Source: Rhodobacteraceae bacterium UBA2776 (lineage in GTDB: Bacteria > Pseudomonadota > Alphaproteobacteria > Rhodobacterales > Rhodobacteraceae). Taken from it: a stretch of DNA of 10,629 bases. The stretch lies in NCBI GenBank assembly GCA_002352425.1, contig DEIK01000009.1, positions 62,437-73,065 of the forward strand. Direction: 5' to 3'. Position numbers and translations under genes: made by a program. Under the pieces are notes generated by a model. That model did not search any database. It worked only from the letters and a program-made list of their open reading frames with translations, and had not been told where the DNA came from. Of this stretch, positions 1 to 6,717 are shown piece by piece (within the stretch, counting starts at the first letter, position 1; each line of letters starts with the position of its first letter).

Positions 1-860
1 AACACCTGAACGCAGGCCTGCCCACCGTCCATATGCAGGGCGATCACATCAGCCTCTCTCACGCCTTGCGGGTTGATACCCTGGACTTGCTGCACTTGGG
101 TCAGGGCCTTGATCCGGTCCCGTAACGAGGCGGCACGCTCGAACTCCATTTCATCACTGGCAATCTGCATTTGCGCGGCCAATTCGGTCTGAACCTTGGT
201 CGATTTGCCAGCTAAAAACAGCTCGGCGTCATGCACCAACGTGGCATAGTCCTCTTTGCTGATATGATCCACGCAGGGGCCAGAGCAACGCTTGATTTGA
301 TAGAGCAAACAAGGCCGCGTCCGACTGGAAAACATCGCGTCGGAACAATTCCGCAGCAGGAACACCTTTTGCAGTTGGTTCAGCACGCGGTTCACCGCAC
401 CACCAGAGGCAAAGGGGCCAAAGTAACTGCCTGCCTCACCCTTGCGCCCGCGGTGCTTTTTGATCTGGGCAAAGGGGTGGGTTTTGGCCAACAGGATGCT
501 GGGGAAGGATTTATCATCACGCAGCAGCACGTTGTAATACGGCTTGAGCTGCTTAATCAGATTTTGTTCCAGCAGCAGGGCTTCGGTTTCGGTTTTTGTC
601 GTCAAAAACATCATCGAAGCAGTTTGATGGATCATCCGCTGAATGCGGATCGTGTGACCACGCGGGTTGGCGTAGTTCGAAACCCGCTTTTTCAGATGTC
701 GCGCCTTACCGACATATAAAACCCGCCCATCGGCCCCCAGCATCCGGTAAACCCCCGGACTGCCATCTAGCGTTTTCAGATAGCCGCGCACCCGCTCATG
801 CCCCGTTACAGGGGCCACGTCGGTGGTGTCGTCCGTTTGTTCGCCCTGCTCGTCGCTCAT
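1..860 (-). CDS. uvrC: Excinuclease ABC subunit C (UvrC), 3' end cut by window edge
   Basis: UvrC is the dual-incision nuclease of nucleotide excision repair. It acts with UvrB on damaged DNA in the cytoplasm. The first 286 residues are present and the C-terminal RNase H-like nuclease and HhH region lies outside the window. Visible are a GIY-YIG nuclease domain (GVY 36-38, YVG 49-51, then GKARHLKKR and a conserved TETEALLLE at 90-98), four cysteines at 172, 184, 192 and 196, and the UVR motif that contacts UvrB at about 226-253 (ASDEMEFERAASLRDRIKAL). The cysteine spacing C-x11-C-x7-C-x3-C is the one known to hold a 4Fe-4S cluster in E. coli UvrC. The ATG at 860 is chosen because a GGGG-containing purine stretch lies 9-12 bases upstream. 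It leaves an acidic N-terminal extension of about 20 residues before the conserved domain, as in relatives. It is separated from the upstream SDR gene by 309 bases, so it probably has its own promoter. Confidence 0.97.
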   Translation of the reverse strand, partial: MSDEQGEQTDDTTDVAPVTGHERVRGYLKTLDGSPGVYRMLGADGRVLYVGKARHLKKRVSNYANPRGHTIRIQRMIHQTASMMFLTTKTETEALLLEQNLIKQLKPYYNVLLRDDKSFPSILLAKTHPFAQIKKHRGRKGEAGSYFGPFASGGAVNRVLNQLQKVFLLRNCSDAMFSSRTRPCLLYQIKRCSGPCVDHISKEDYATLVHDAELFLAGKSTKVQTELAAQMQIASDEMEFERAASLRDRIKALTQVQQVQGINPQGVREADVIALHMDGGQACVQV

Positions 861-937
861 TTAGCGCCCCGTTGTGATTCCCTGCCGTGCTGCAATCTTA
901 TCCGTTTCGTAGCAATAGAAAATATCTCCACCACATC

Positions 938-946
938 TGTGGATAA
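938..946 (-). promoter_or_regulatory. Perfect-consensus DnaA box (TTATCCACA) upstream of uvrC
   Basis: The minus strand reads TTATCCACA, the exact consensus DnaA box. It overlaps a short inverted repeat, CCACA-TC-TGTGG, at 931-942. It lies 78-86 bases before the uvrC start codon, within AT-rich DNA. A single perfect nonamer can occur by chance. It could be a DnaA-responsive control site for uvrC or a titration site. I found no other close match in this region. Confidence 0.4.
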
Positions 947-1008
947 ACCTGTACGTAAGTTTCCCCCGTGGCGATTTTTTCGTTTGTTTCTGGCATTTTC
1001 GCTGATTT

Positions 1009-1023
1009 GCCTAATTTTTAGGC
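1009..1023. repeat. Small perfect inverted repeat GCCTAA-TTT-TTAGGC
   Basis: Two 6-base arms flank a 3-base T loop. No T-run follows on either strand, and the stem is too AT-rich for a good intrinsic terminator. If the upstream promoter is used, the repeat lies within the long uvrC leader, where it could be an operator or an RNA hairpin. The function is unknown. Confidence 0.4.
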
Positions 1024-1063
1024 GCCACATTAACCCTTTGATTCCGCTGTATTTTTTTATTGC

Positions 1064-1102
1064 TCGTTACCAACTTATTGAAATCGTTAACAAAATCGTA
1101 AC
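1064..1102 (-). repeat. Three TCGTTA(A)C-like short repeats
   Basis: On the plus strand TCGTTAC (1064-1070), TCGTTAAC (1084-1091) and TCGTAAC (1096-1102) recur within 39 bases. The last two sit inside a near-perfect tandem 11-mer pair (AAATCGTTAAC at 1081-1091, AAAATCGTAAC at 1092-1102). The third copy overlaps the -10 of the proposed promoter. The arrangement would fit a transcription factor binding array, but I recognise no specific regulator. Confidence 0.35.
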
Positions 1103-1124
1103 AGATATGTGACCAAAAAGTCAA
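1095..1124 (-). promoter_or_regulatory. Possible sigma70-type promoter for uvrC
   Basis: The minus strand has TTGACT (1124-1119) as a 5/6 match to the -35 box, 18 bases of spacer, and TACGAT (1100-1095) as a 4/6 match to the -10 box. It would give a leader of about 230 bases before uvrC. The spacing is one base longer than ideal, and the region is AT-rich enough for such matches to arise by chance. Confidence 0.35.
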
Positions 1125-1169
1125 AAGTGCACAAGTTTTCCAAAGTCCGCCTGTAAGCGAGTGATTTTC

Positions 1170-1958
1170 CTACTCAACCCCAAGTACATCGGGGGTCTGC
1201 CAAGCCAAGTTTTGACCGCCATCAACACACAACAATTGCCCTGTCACGGCGGGGGAGTCCAAAAAATAACCCAAAGCGGCCGTGATATCTTCGGCGTTTA
1301 CGCCGCGCCCCAAGGGCACGTTTTTACGCTGATCATCAAAGTGCTGTTGTGACTGGCGAATGCCCCGCATCGTGGGGCCGGGGCCGATGGCATTGACCCT
1401 GATGTCAGGGGCTAAGGCTTGAGCAGAGGTTTGTGTCAGTGCCCAAAGCCCCATTTTGGCTATGGTGTAGGTCATGAATTCCGGCGTCAGTTTACGCACC
1501 CGTTGGTCCAGCATATTGACGACCAAGGCGTGCGAGATCGGCTCGTTATTGTCGTCGATGGTTGCCTTGGGGGCTTGGGCGGCGAAGGTCTGGGTTAACA
1601 CAAAGGGTGCGCGCAGGTTTGAGCCAATATGCCGGTCCCAGCTCTCGCGGGTTGCCGATTCCAACGTGTCATATTCAAAGATCGAAGCATTGTTGACGAG
1701 GCAAGTCAGTGGCCCACCCAAGGCGTCCACTGCCCGCTCAACCAGAGCTTGGCTCGCGTCCTCATCCAGAAGGTCAGCTTGCAATGCCACGGCGTTCCGC
1801 CCCAACGCCGTGATCTCGGCCACCAATGTGGTGGCATCCTCTGAGGAGCTGGCGTAATGCACCGCCACGTCATAGCCCCGCCCAGCCAGATAGAGTGCCA
1901 TCGCGCGGCCCAATCGTATGCCTGCTCCTGTTACCAATGCGCGATTTTCAATGTTCAT
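1170..1958 (-). CDS. SDR family oxidoreductase of the pteridine reductase (PTR1/FolM) type
   Basis: A 262-residue short-chain dehydrogenase/reductase with a full NAD(P)-binding Rossmann fold. The cofactor motif is TGAGIRLG (10-17), with Arg15 where classical SDRs have Gly. NNAS is at 89-92 and the structural Asn at 114. The active site is Asp151, Tyr164 and Lys168. Classical SDRs use Ser at the Asp position; Asp-x12-Tyr-x3-Lys with TGxxxRLG is the pattern of Leishmania PTR1 and E. coli FolM. GPGPTMR (192-198) also fits that group. The likely reaction is NADPH-dependent reduction of dihydropterin or dihydrofolate, though the exact substrate cannot be read from sequence. Its ATG follows the antiporter stop after only CGC, and no clear Shine-Dalgarno sequence is visible, so translation is probably coupled to the antiporter. 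A general SDR role on another substrate remains possible. Confidence 0.85.
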   Translation of the reverse strand: MNIENRALVTGAGIRLGRAMALYLAGRGYDVAVHYASSSEDATTLVAEITALGRNAVALQADLLDEDASQALVERAVDALGGPLTCLVNNASIFEYDTLESATRESWDRHIGSNLRAPFVLTQTFAAQAPKATIDDNNEPISHALVVNMLDQRVRKLTPEFMTYTIAKMGLWALTQTSAQALAPDIRVNAIGPGPTMRGIRQSQQHFDDQRKNVPLGRGVNAEDITAALGYFLDSPAVTGQLLCVDGGQNLAWQTPDVLGVE

Positions 1959-1961
1959 GCG

Positions 1962-2915
1962 TTACACCAAAATGATGATCACATAGGCTGCATAAAGGGC
2001 CGACAAAAAGACCCCCCAGCCTTTGGTGATGTTCTTTTTGAAAAACACAAACGGGATCAATAACGCAGAGGCACCCAGCATCACCCAGATGTCAAACGCA
2101 AGGATGCCATTGGCCACGGGAATGTCGCCAACAAAGCTGGCGATACCGATGATGGCCAGCAGGTTGAACATGTTCGACCCGATCACATTGCCCAGCGCCA
2201 CATCCGCTTGATTGCGCACCGCTGCCATTGCAGTTGTGGCGAGTTCCGGCAGCGAGGTTCCGACGGCCACCAAAGTGAGCCCAATCACAGTTTCACTGAC
2301 GCCATATTGGGTGGCGATGTTGACTGCACCTTCGACCAGCAGGCTGGCGCCCAGCGGCAGGCCAACCAGCCCCAGCACCATAAACACACCGATTTGCCAC
2401 CACGGCATATCCATGTCTGCGCCCTCAACTTCTTCCAGATCGTCAGCCTCGCTGGCTTTGCATTCTTTGCGATGCGCGCGGGCCTCGAGAAAGGCGTCTG
2501 ACAACACGAACCCAAGGGCCGCCAACAATACCAGCCCATGCACCCATGTGATCGGCCCAAGGAAGCACATGGCTGTAAACAGCACCGAGGCAAAGATCAT
2601 AAACATATAGTTTTTGCGGGTGTCGCATTCCGAGGTGTGGAAGGTGGCGATCAGGGCGGGGACGCCCAAAACCATCAACACATTGGCAGTGTTCGAACCC
2701 ACGACATTACCCAACGCCAATCCAGGCGCGCCATCTATGATGGCCTCAATCGCAATCAGTAATTCTGGGGCAGAGGTGCCAAAAGCCACAATCGTCAGGC
2801 TGACGATCAAAGCGGGCACACCCAACCGCAAACTAAGGTTCACAGCCCCCTTGACCAATGCATCACCGGCCAACAACAAAATGACCAAACCGAGGCTCGC
2901 GTATACCCAATCCAT
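1962..2915 (-). CDS. Calcium/sodium antiporter, CaCA family (YrbG-like)
   Basis: A 317-residue inner-membrane cation exchanger with about ten hydrophobic segments and the internal duplication typical of the CaCA superfamily. Alpha-1 repeat: GTSAPEL (46-52) then GNVVGSN (69-75). Alpha-2 repeat: GTSLPEL (219-225) then GNVIGSN (242-248). Glu51 and Glu224 correspond to the paired ion-binding glutamates of the archaeal NCX structure. The halves are joined by a charged, probably cytoplasmic loop at about 145-170, rich in Asp and Glu. The length matches prokaryotic members. Expected role is exchange of Ca2+ against Na+ (or H+); the ion preference is not readable here. The start ATG lies three bases after the stop of the 56-residue gene, with AAGGG in that gene's last codons serving as ribosome binding site. 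Confidence 0.93.
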   Translation of the reverse strand: MDWVYASLGLVILLLAGDALVKGAVNLSLRLGVPALIVSLTIVAFGTSAPELLIAIEAIIDGAPGLALGNVVGSNTANVLMVLGVPALIATFHTSECDTRKNYMFMIFASVLFTAMCFLGPITWVHGLVLLAALGFVLSDAFLEARAHRKECKASEADDLEEVEGADMDMPWWQIGVFMVLGLVGLPLGASLLVEGAVNIATQYGVSETVIGLTLVAVGTSLPELATTAMAAVRNQADVALGNVIGSNMFNLLAIIGIASFVGDIPVANGILAFDIWVMLGASALLIPFVFFKKNITKGWGVFLSALYAAYVIIILV

Positions 2916-2918
2916 CCG

Positions 2919-3089
2919 TTAACCCTTTTTCACGTGGCCACAGCCACAGGGCCCGCGCCCAATGCGATAGCGCCCGCATTTGGGACATTTTTTCGATTCC
3001 AATTTCTTTTGACCCGGATAGCGCAGCCTGCCAAACATGGCGAGCACCATCATAGCGATCAAAAATAAGCTGACGATCTTGATGATCAT
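2919..3089 (-). CDS. Small membrane-anchored zinc-ribbon protein, 56 aa
   Basis: A short gene of 56 codons. The start is at 3089, directly abutting the stop of the S49 peptidase gene (TAA then ATG with no spacer), and the stop is at 2919. The N-terminus (residues 3-19, IKIVSLFLIAMMVLAMF) is one hydrophobic helix. A basic linker (RLRYPGQKKLESKK) is followed by a cysteine cluster: C35-x2-C38, then C48-x-C50-x-H52. This looks like a compact zinc ribbon held at the cytoplasmic face of the membrane. No Shine-Dalgarno sequence is visible, so it is probably translated by re-initiation after the peptidase. It is tightly packed between peptidase and antiporter (3-base gap). Coding is supported by the spacing on both sides and the ordered hydrophobic, basic and Cys-rich layout. 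The function is unknown. Confidence 0.8.
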   Translation of the reverse strand: MIIKIVSLFLIAMMVLAMFGRLRYPGQKKLESKKCPKCGRYRIGRGPCGCGHVKKG

Positions 3090-3887
3090 TTACAGGCCAA
3101 AACGCGCAAAATGGGCGCGCTCCTCAATGCCGTCCAGCGTGTCGGTGACAGCACGTGCGCCGAACCTTTGCAGGAATGACCGTTTGACGCCATACCGCGC
3201 GAACCGCACCTTGTCGCCGTAGCGTTGTTTCATCAAAGGGACCAGATGGCCGATGCCGTCAATCAGGCCAACATCCTGTGCGGATTTTCCAACCCAGATT
3301 TCACCAGTGAACAGGTCTTTGTCGTCAGGCAGTTTTCCGGCGCGGCGGGTGCTGACATGGGTTTTGAAATTCTCGTGGATTTGCTCTAGCATGGATTTCA
3401 GGCGCTTGATATCGGCGGGTTTTTCAGGTTGGAACGGATCCAGCATGGATTTGGATTTGCCTGCCGTATAAACGCGCCGCTCAACCCCGTGGCGGTTGAT
3501 CAACCCATCGAACCCAAAGCCCATCGAGATCACCCCGATTGAGCCCACAATCGAGCTTTCGTCCGCGAATATTTCATCTGCGGCCGAGGCCAGCCAGTAG
3601 CCACCAGAGGCAGCCACGTCCTCGACAAAAGCGACGACGGGAATGTCTTTTTCTTCGGCCAACCGTCGGATGCGCGCGCCAATCAAGGATGATTGCACGG
3701 GCGAGCCACCAGGGGAATTGATCACCAAGGCGACAGCTTTTGGCTTGCCGCGCTTAAAGGCTTTTTCAATCACGGGGCCTAAAATCTGGTCGTTCAGCGC
3801 CCCGCGCCCACCGGATGCAATCACACCGGAAAGACGGATAACTGCGACCACGGGGTCGGATTGTATAAAGGGGATAAAGCGCTTCAT
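3090..3887 (-). CDS. S49 family serine peptidase (SppA/SohB-type), single domain
   Basis: A 265-residue member of the signal peptide peptidase A family, a ClpP-fold serine protease that usually acts at the inner membrane on cleaved signal peptides or small membrane proteins. Visible are the oxyanion region NSPGG (57-61), the nucleophile Ser94 in DVAASGGYW (90-98), SSIVGSIGVI (111-120), and the general-base Lys146 in GKSKSMLDPF. Length and layout match one-domain SppA proteins rather than the long tandem-domain E. coli type. The N-terminus has a hydrophobic strand (VVAVIRLSGVIA) but no convincing signal peptide or membrane helix. The start at 3887 was chosen because homology begins at MKRFIPF. 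ATG 3911 and TTG 3923 are in frame upstream, but none has a clear Shine-Dalgarno sequence, so the start is uncertain by up to 12 residues. It begins 71 bases after glpK and heads the coupled small-protein, antiporter and SDR genes. Confidence 0.92.
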   Translation of the reverse strand: MKRFIPFIQSDPVVAVIRLSGVIASGGRGALNDQILGPVIEKAFKRGKPKAVALVINSPGGSPVQSSLIGARIRRLAEEKDIPVVAFVEDVAASGGYWLASAADEIFADESSIVGSIGVISMGFGFDGLINRHGVERRVYTAGKSKSMLDPFQPEKPADIKRLKSMLEQIHENFKTHVSTRRAGKLPDDKDLFTGEIWVGKSAQDVGLIDGIGHLVPLMKQRYGDKVRFARYGVKRSFLQRFGARAVTDTLDGIEERAHFARFGL

Positions 3888-3958
3888 AGATAAGGATGTA
3901 GAGTGCCGCATGGAGGCATACAAGGTGGTTCACGAAATCGGATTGATGTGTTGCGCAT

Positions 3959-5443
3959 TTAGTAACCTTGCGCAGCTGCGATGGCCCGCTTCCATGCAGC
4001 GTATTTTGTGTCGCGCTCGGAGGCTTGCATCGAAGGCTTGAACCGTTGTTCAAGCGCCCATTCGGCGGCAAAACCGTCCATCACCGGGTAAATGCCGACT
4101 TTCATGCCCGCGATCCAGGCAACACCTAGCGCGGTGGTTTCCAAAATGGTCGGCCGGTCCACCTGTGCGTCCAAAATGTCCGAAAGAAACTGCATGGTCC
4201 AATCGCTGGCCGTCATGCCGCCATCAACCCGCAAAACAGCACTGTCCGGTCCGTCCCAATCGGCTTGCATAGCATTGAGCAGATCGCGGGTTTGATAGCC
4301 AACGCTTTCTAGGGCTGCCTTGGCCATTTCGGCTGGGCCTGTGTTACGGGTCAGGCCAAACACCGCCCCGCGACACCCCGCATTCCAATAGGGGGCGCCA
4401 AGGCCGGTGAAGGCAGGCACCATCACGACGTTTTGCTCAACGTCTGCGGTCATGGCGAGCGTTTGAGTCTGTCCCGCGTCGTCGATAATGCCCAACCCGT
4501 CGCGCAACCATTGCACGGCGGCGCCTGCGATAAAGATCGAGCCCTCCAGCGCATAGGTGGTCACGCCGCCGAATTGATAGGCGATGGTGCCAAGCAGGCG
4601 GTTCTGGCTGGTGATCAGGGTATCGCCGGTGTTCATCAGCGCGAAACAACCGGTGCCGTAAGTGGATTTCATCATGCCCGGTTTGAAGCAGGCTTGGCCG
4701 ACGGTGGCCGCTTGTTGGTCGCCGGCCACACCGCGAATGGGGATCGCGGCGCCGAATAGATCGGGCGTGGTTTGGCCGAAATTCCCGTCGCAATCACGCA
4801 CGTCTGGCAGCATGTTCATAGGCACATCCAGCAACGCGCAAATCTCGTCGTCCCAATGGCCGTCACGGATGTTATAGAGCAGGGTGCGCGCTGCATTGGT
4901 GGCGTCGGTGGCATGGACAGCGCCGCCCGTCAGTCGCCAGATCAGATAGCAATCAACGGTGCCCATCAGCAGGTCACCAGCCTCGGCCTTGGCCCGCGCG
5001 CCGTCCACGTTGTCGAGCAACCACTTGACCTTGGTGCCAGAAAAATACGGATCCAACAGCAGGCCGGTTTTATGAGTGATCGTCGGCTCATGGTCGGCCG
5101 CCTTGAGTGTGTCGCACAGGCTGGCCGTACGGCGGTCCTGCCATACGATGGCGTTGTGAATCGGGGTGCCGGTATTCTTGTCCCAAACAATGGTGGTTTC
5201 ACGCTGGTTGGTGATGCCGATGGCGGCAATATCATCCGCTGTTACGCCAAGCTGTCTCATCGCACCTTGGGCCGTGCGCACGACAGTTTGCCAAAGATCG
5301 TCAGCTACATGTTCAACCCAGCCTGATCGGGGGAAATGCTGTGTGAATTCTTCTTGGGCGCTGGCGGCCACCTGCATTCCGCGGTCAAACAAAATTGTCC
5401 GTGACGATGTCGTGCCTTGGTCTATGGCCATCACATATGTCAT
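3959..5443 (-). CDS. glpK: Glycerol kinase
   Basis: A full-length 494-residue FGGY-family kinase that phosphorylates glycerol with ATP to sn-glycerol-3-phosphate in the cytoplasm. The N-terminal phosphate-binding motif is DQGTTSSR (8-15). Glycerol-binding residues align as Arg81-Glu82 (NQRET), Tyr133 (DPYFSGTK), and Asp242-Gln243 (AGDQQA), with Asp242 the catalytic base. The FGGY signatures are near 132-144 and 408-428. The ADP-binding region is STYGTGCF (260-267). The E. coli fructose-1,6-bisphosphate loop (GGTR) is replaced here by LFGAAIP (229-235), so that allosteric control is probably absent. The ATG at 5443 has a good Shine-Dalgarno sequence (GAGGGTGG) about 7 bases upstream. It follows a terminator and so starts a new transcription unit. 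No glpF or glpD is in the window. Confidence 0.98.
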   Translation of the reverse strand: MTYVMAIDQGTTSSRTILFDRGMQVAASAQEEFTQHFPRSGWVEHVADDLWQTVVRTAQGAMRQLGVTADDIAAIGITNQRETTIVWDKNTGTPIHNAIVWQDRRTASLCDTLKAADHEPTITHKTGLLLDPYFSGTKVKWLLDNVDGARAKAEAGDLLMGTVDCYLIWRLTGGAVHATDATNAARTLLYNIRDGHWDDEICALLDVPMNMLPDVRDCDGNFGQTTPDLFGAAIPIRGVAGDQQAATVGQACFKPGMMKSTYGTGCFALMNTGDTLITSQNRLLGTIAYQFGGVTTYALEGSIFIAGAAVQWLRDGLGIIDDAGQTQTLAMTADVEQNVVMVPAFTGLGAPYWNAGCRGAVFGLTRNTGPAEMAKAALESVGYQTRDLLNAMQADWDGPDSAVLRVDGGMTASDWTMQFLSDILDAQVDRPTILETTALGVAWIAGMKVGIYPVMDGFAAEWALEQRFKPSMQASERDTKYAAWKRAIAAAQGY

Positions 5444-5466
5444 TTTCCACCCTCGTTTTTACCACA

Positions 5467-5494
5467 GTGTTATGGGAAATGATCTGCAGCACAA
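5467..5494 (-). promoter_or_regulatory. Weak candidate promoter for glpK
   Basis: The 82-base gap between the terminator and glpK must hold the glpK promoter if the terminator works. The best pair I can see is TTGTGC (5494-5489), 16 bases of spacer, and TAACAC (5472-5467), only a partial consensus match, ending 23 bases before the start codon. No clear operator palindrome is visible. Confidence 0.25.
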
Positions 5495-5525
5495 GCCCGC
5501 ACCTATCGCCATCAAAGGATGAATG

Positions 5526-5556
5526 AAAAAGGCGCACCAAAAATATGCGCCTTTTT
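5526..5556 (-). terminator. Intrinsic terminator after the desaturase gene (bidirectional form)
   Basis: A perfect inverted repeat AAAAAGGCGCA / TGCGCCTTTTT has 11-base arms around a 9-base loop. On the minus strand the GC stem ends in TTTTT, the classic rho-independent form, 28 bases after the desaturase stop codon. The plus strand also ends in TTTTT, so it could work both ways, but I see no plus-strand gene. A second short hairpin (AGACG-AGG-CGTCT, 5566-5578) sits between the stop codon and the main stem and has no T-run of its own. Confidence 0.9.
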
Positions 5557-5583
5557 AAATTTTTCAGACGAGGCGTCTAAGCC

Positions 5584-6621
5584 CTATCCGTAAATCTCTT
5601 TCATGCGGCGAAACGTCAGCAGTTCGCGGCGCTTTTCGTCCCACAGTTGCAGCTTCACACAAGACAGGCTTTCGCGGATCGTCAGGCGTTGGGCGTCTTT
5701 TAGAACCGGGAAGTCACGCAGCACTTCTTTGAGCCGATAAAACGGGATGCGCGCATAAATATGGTGTACGTGGTGGATGCCGATATTGCCAGTCAACCAT
5801 TGCAGCGGTTCAGGCAAAACATAATGCGAGGAGCCGTGCAGCGCTGCGGTGTGTAGGTCCCAATCCTCGTCGCGGTCCCAATAGGTCGCCTCGAATTGGT
5901 GTTGCACGTAGAACAGCCAAACCCCGATGGTCGCGCCCATAATGGTGCTGGGCAAAAAGATCAGCAACAGGGGCATCCAGCCGCCCAAATAGACAATGAT
6001 CGACAGCAGCGCTAAAATCGCGGCATTGGTACCTAGGGCGCTGACCCAATATTTTGCACCAGCCTTCATCATACCCATGGGTAAACGGTTGGTCAGCAGG
6101 AAAATATAGGAGGGGCCGATCAAAAACAGAACCACGGGGTTGCGATAGAAACGGTACTTGAACCGCCCAACCCGCGACAGGGCTTTGTATTCATCAACTG
6201 TGATGGTGTCGATGTCACCCAATTCACGCCGGTCCAGATTACCGGAAGTGGAGTGGTGAATGCCGTGCGCCCGTTTCCAGACATCATAAGGCGTGACAGT
6301 GAAAACGCCCAACACACGGCCAACCCAGTCGCCCGATGTGCGGTTTTTGAAATACGAGGAATGGCCGCAATCATGTTGAATGATAAACAGTCGCACCACG
6401 AAAATGCCATTCACCAGCGCAACCGCAAAGGTCAACCAATAGCTGATCGACATTGACCACCACGCCAGCGCCCATAATGCTAGGAAGGGGCCAGCCGTAG
6501 CGGCCAATTCCAGCAAGCTACGAAACAGTTTTGGATCACGATATTTGGCCAAATGACGGACCCATTCACGGGTGTTTTCCGGCTCAACCGAGCCATCGAA
6601 TGCTTTGGTGCTGGTGTTCAT
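5584..6621 (-). CDS. Membrane fatty acid desaturase (delta-12/omega-6-like)
   Basis: A 345-residue integral-membrane di-iron desaturase, which introduces double bonds into acyl chains at the inner membrane using O2 and an electron donor. The three histidine boxes are HDCGH (83-87), HGIHH (119-123) and HHVHH (283-287), with further conserved sequence HQFEATYW (241-248). Hydrophobic stretches at about 38-80, 162-180 and 196-238 give the usual four-helix layout. The box spacing and the GNIGIHHVHH context resemble bacterial delta-12 or omega-6 desaturases, but the position of desaturation and the form of substrate cannot be read from sequence. The ATG at 6621 has a purine-rich site (GACAGG) upstream and is preferred over TTG at 6624. 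The gene follows plsY by 96 bases and ends in a strong terminator. It may be read with plsY or from its own promoter. The gap contains TATAAA (6658-6653) but no convincing -35 box. Confidence 0.92.
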   Translation of the reverse strand: MNTSTKAFDGSVEPENTREWVRHLAKYRDPKLFRSLLELAATAGPFLALWALAWWSMSISYWLTFAVALVNGIFVVRLFIIQHDCGHSSYFKNRTSGDWVGRVLGVFTVTPYDVWKRAHGIHHSTSGNLDRRELGDIDTITVDEYKALSRVGRFKYRFYRNPVVLFLIGPSYIFLLTNRLPMGMMKAGAKYWVSALGTNAAILALLSIIVYLGGWMPLLLIFLPSTIMGATIGVWLFYVQHQFEATYWDRDEDWDLHTAALHGSSHYVLPEPLQWLTGNIGIHHVHHIYARIPFYRLKEVLRDFPVLKDAQRLTIRESLSCVKLQLWDEKRRELLTFRRMKEIYG

Positions 6622-6717
6622 CAAGACGCCTGTCGTTACTCACTGAATTTTTTTTATACTGGATAGACGTAATCACGAAATTAACAAGCGCAATATCGTC
6701 GGATGTGCCAAGTTGCC

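Larger units (their letters stand above)
861..1169. other. 309-base AT-rich intergenic region between the SDR gene and uvrC
   Basis: No convincing gene lies here on either strand. The stretch is clearly more AT-rich than the flanking coding DNA. It holds a possible sigma70-type promoter for uvrC, three TCGTTAC-like repeats, a 6-bp inverted repeat and one perfect DnaA box, each listed separately. No GC-rich hairpin followed by a T-run was found after the SDR stop, so the end of the upstream operon is not marked by an obvious intrinsic terminator. Confidence 0.7.

Noticed and set aside
231..719. Long plus-strand open frame antisense to uvrC, and similar plus-strand frames opposite the antiporter, glpK, PyrC-like and PH-like genes
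   Set aside because: These mirror the codon pattern of GC-rich genes on the minus strand. None shows a recognisable domain or start signal.
1009..1023. Intrinsic terminator after the SDR gene
   Set aside because: The stem is only six bases and AT-rich, and no T-run follows on the minus strand.
798..1112. Plus-strand open frame of 104 codons across the uvrC start and the intergenic region
   Set aside because: It has no ribosome binding site, half of it is antisense to well-supported uvrC codons, and the AT-rich half gives only a phenylalanine/isoleucine-rich chance peptide.
1119..1138. Inverted repeat around GTGCAC downstream of the SDR gene
   Set aside because: Only the central six bases are palindromic and the flanks do not pair, so there is no useful hairpin.
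861..1169. Chromosomal origin of replication
   Set aside because: There is only one perfect DnaA box, no box cluster, and no flanking genes of the kind usually near alphaproteobacterial origins (hemE, dnaA, parAB).
861..1169. LexA (SOS) operator for uvrC of the alphaproteobacterial GTTC-N7-GTTC or GAAC-N7-GAAC type
   Set aside because: I could find no such paired half-sites in the region on either strand.
6622..6717. Promoter for the desaturase gene in the gap after plsY
   Set aside because: TATAAA is present at 6658-6653, but no acceptable -35 box lies 16-18 bases upstream, so it is not listed as a separate feature.
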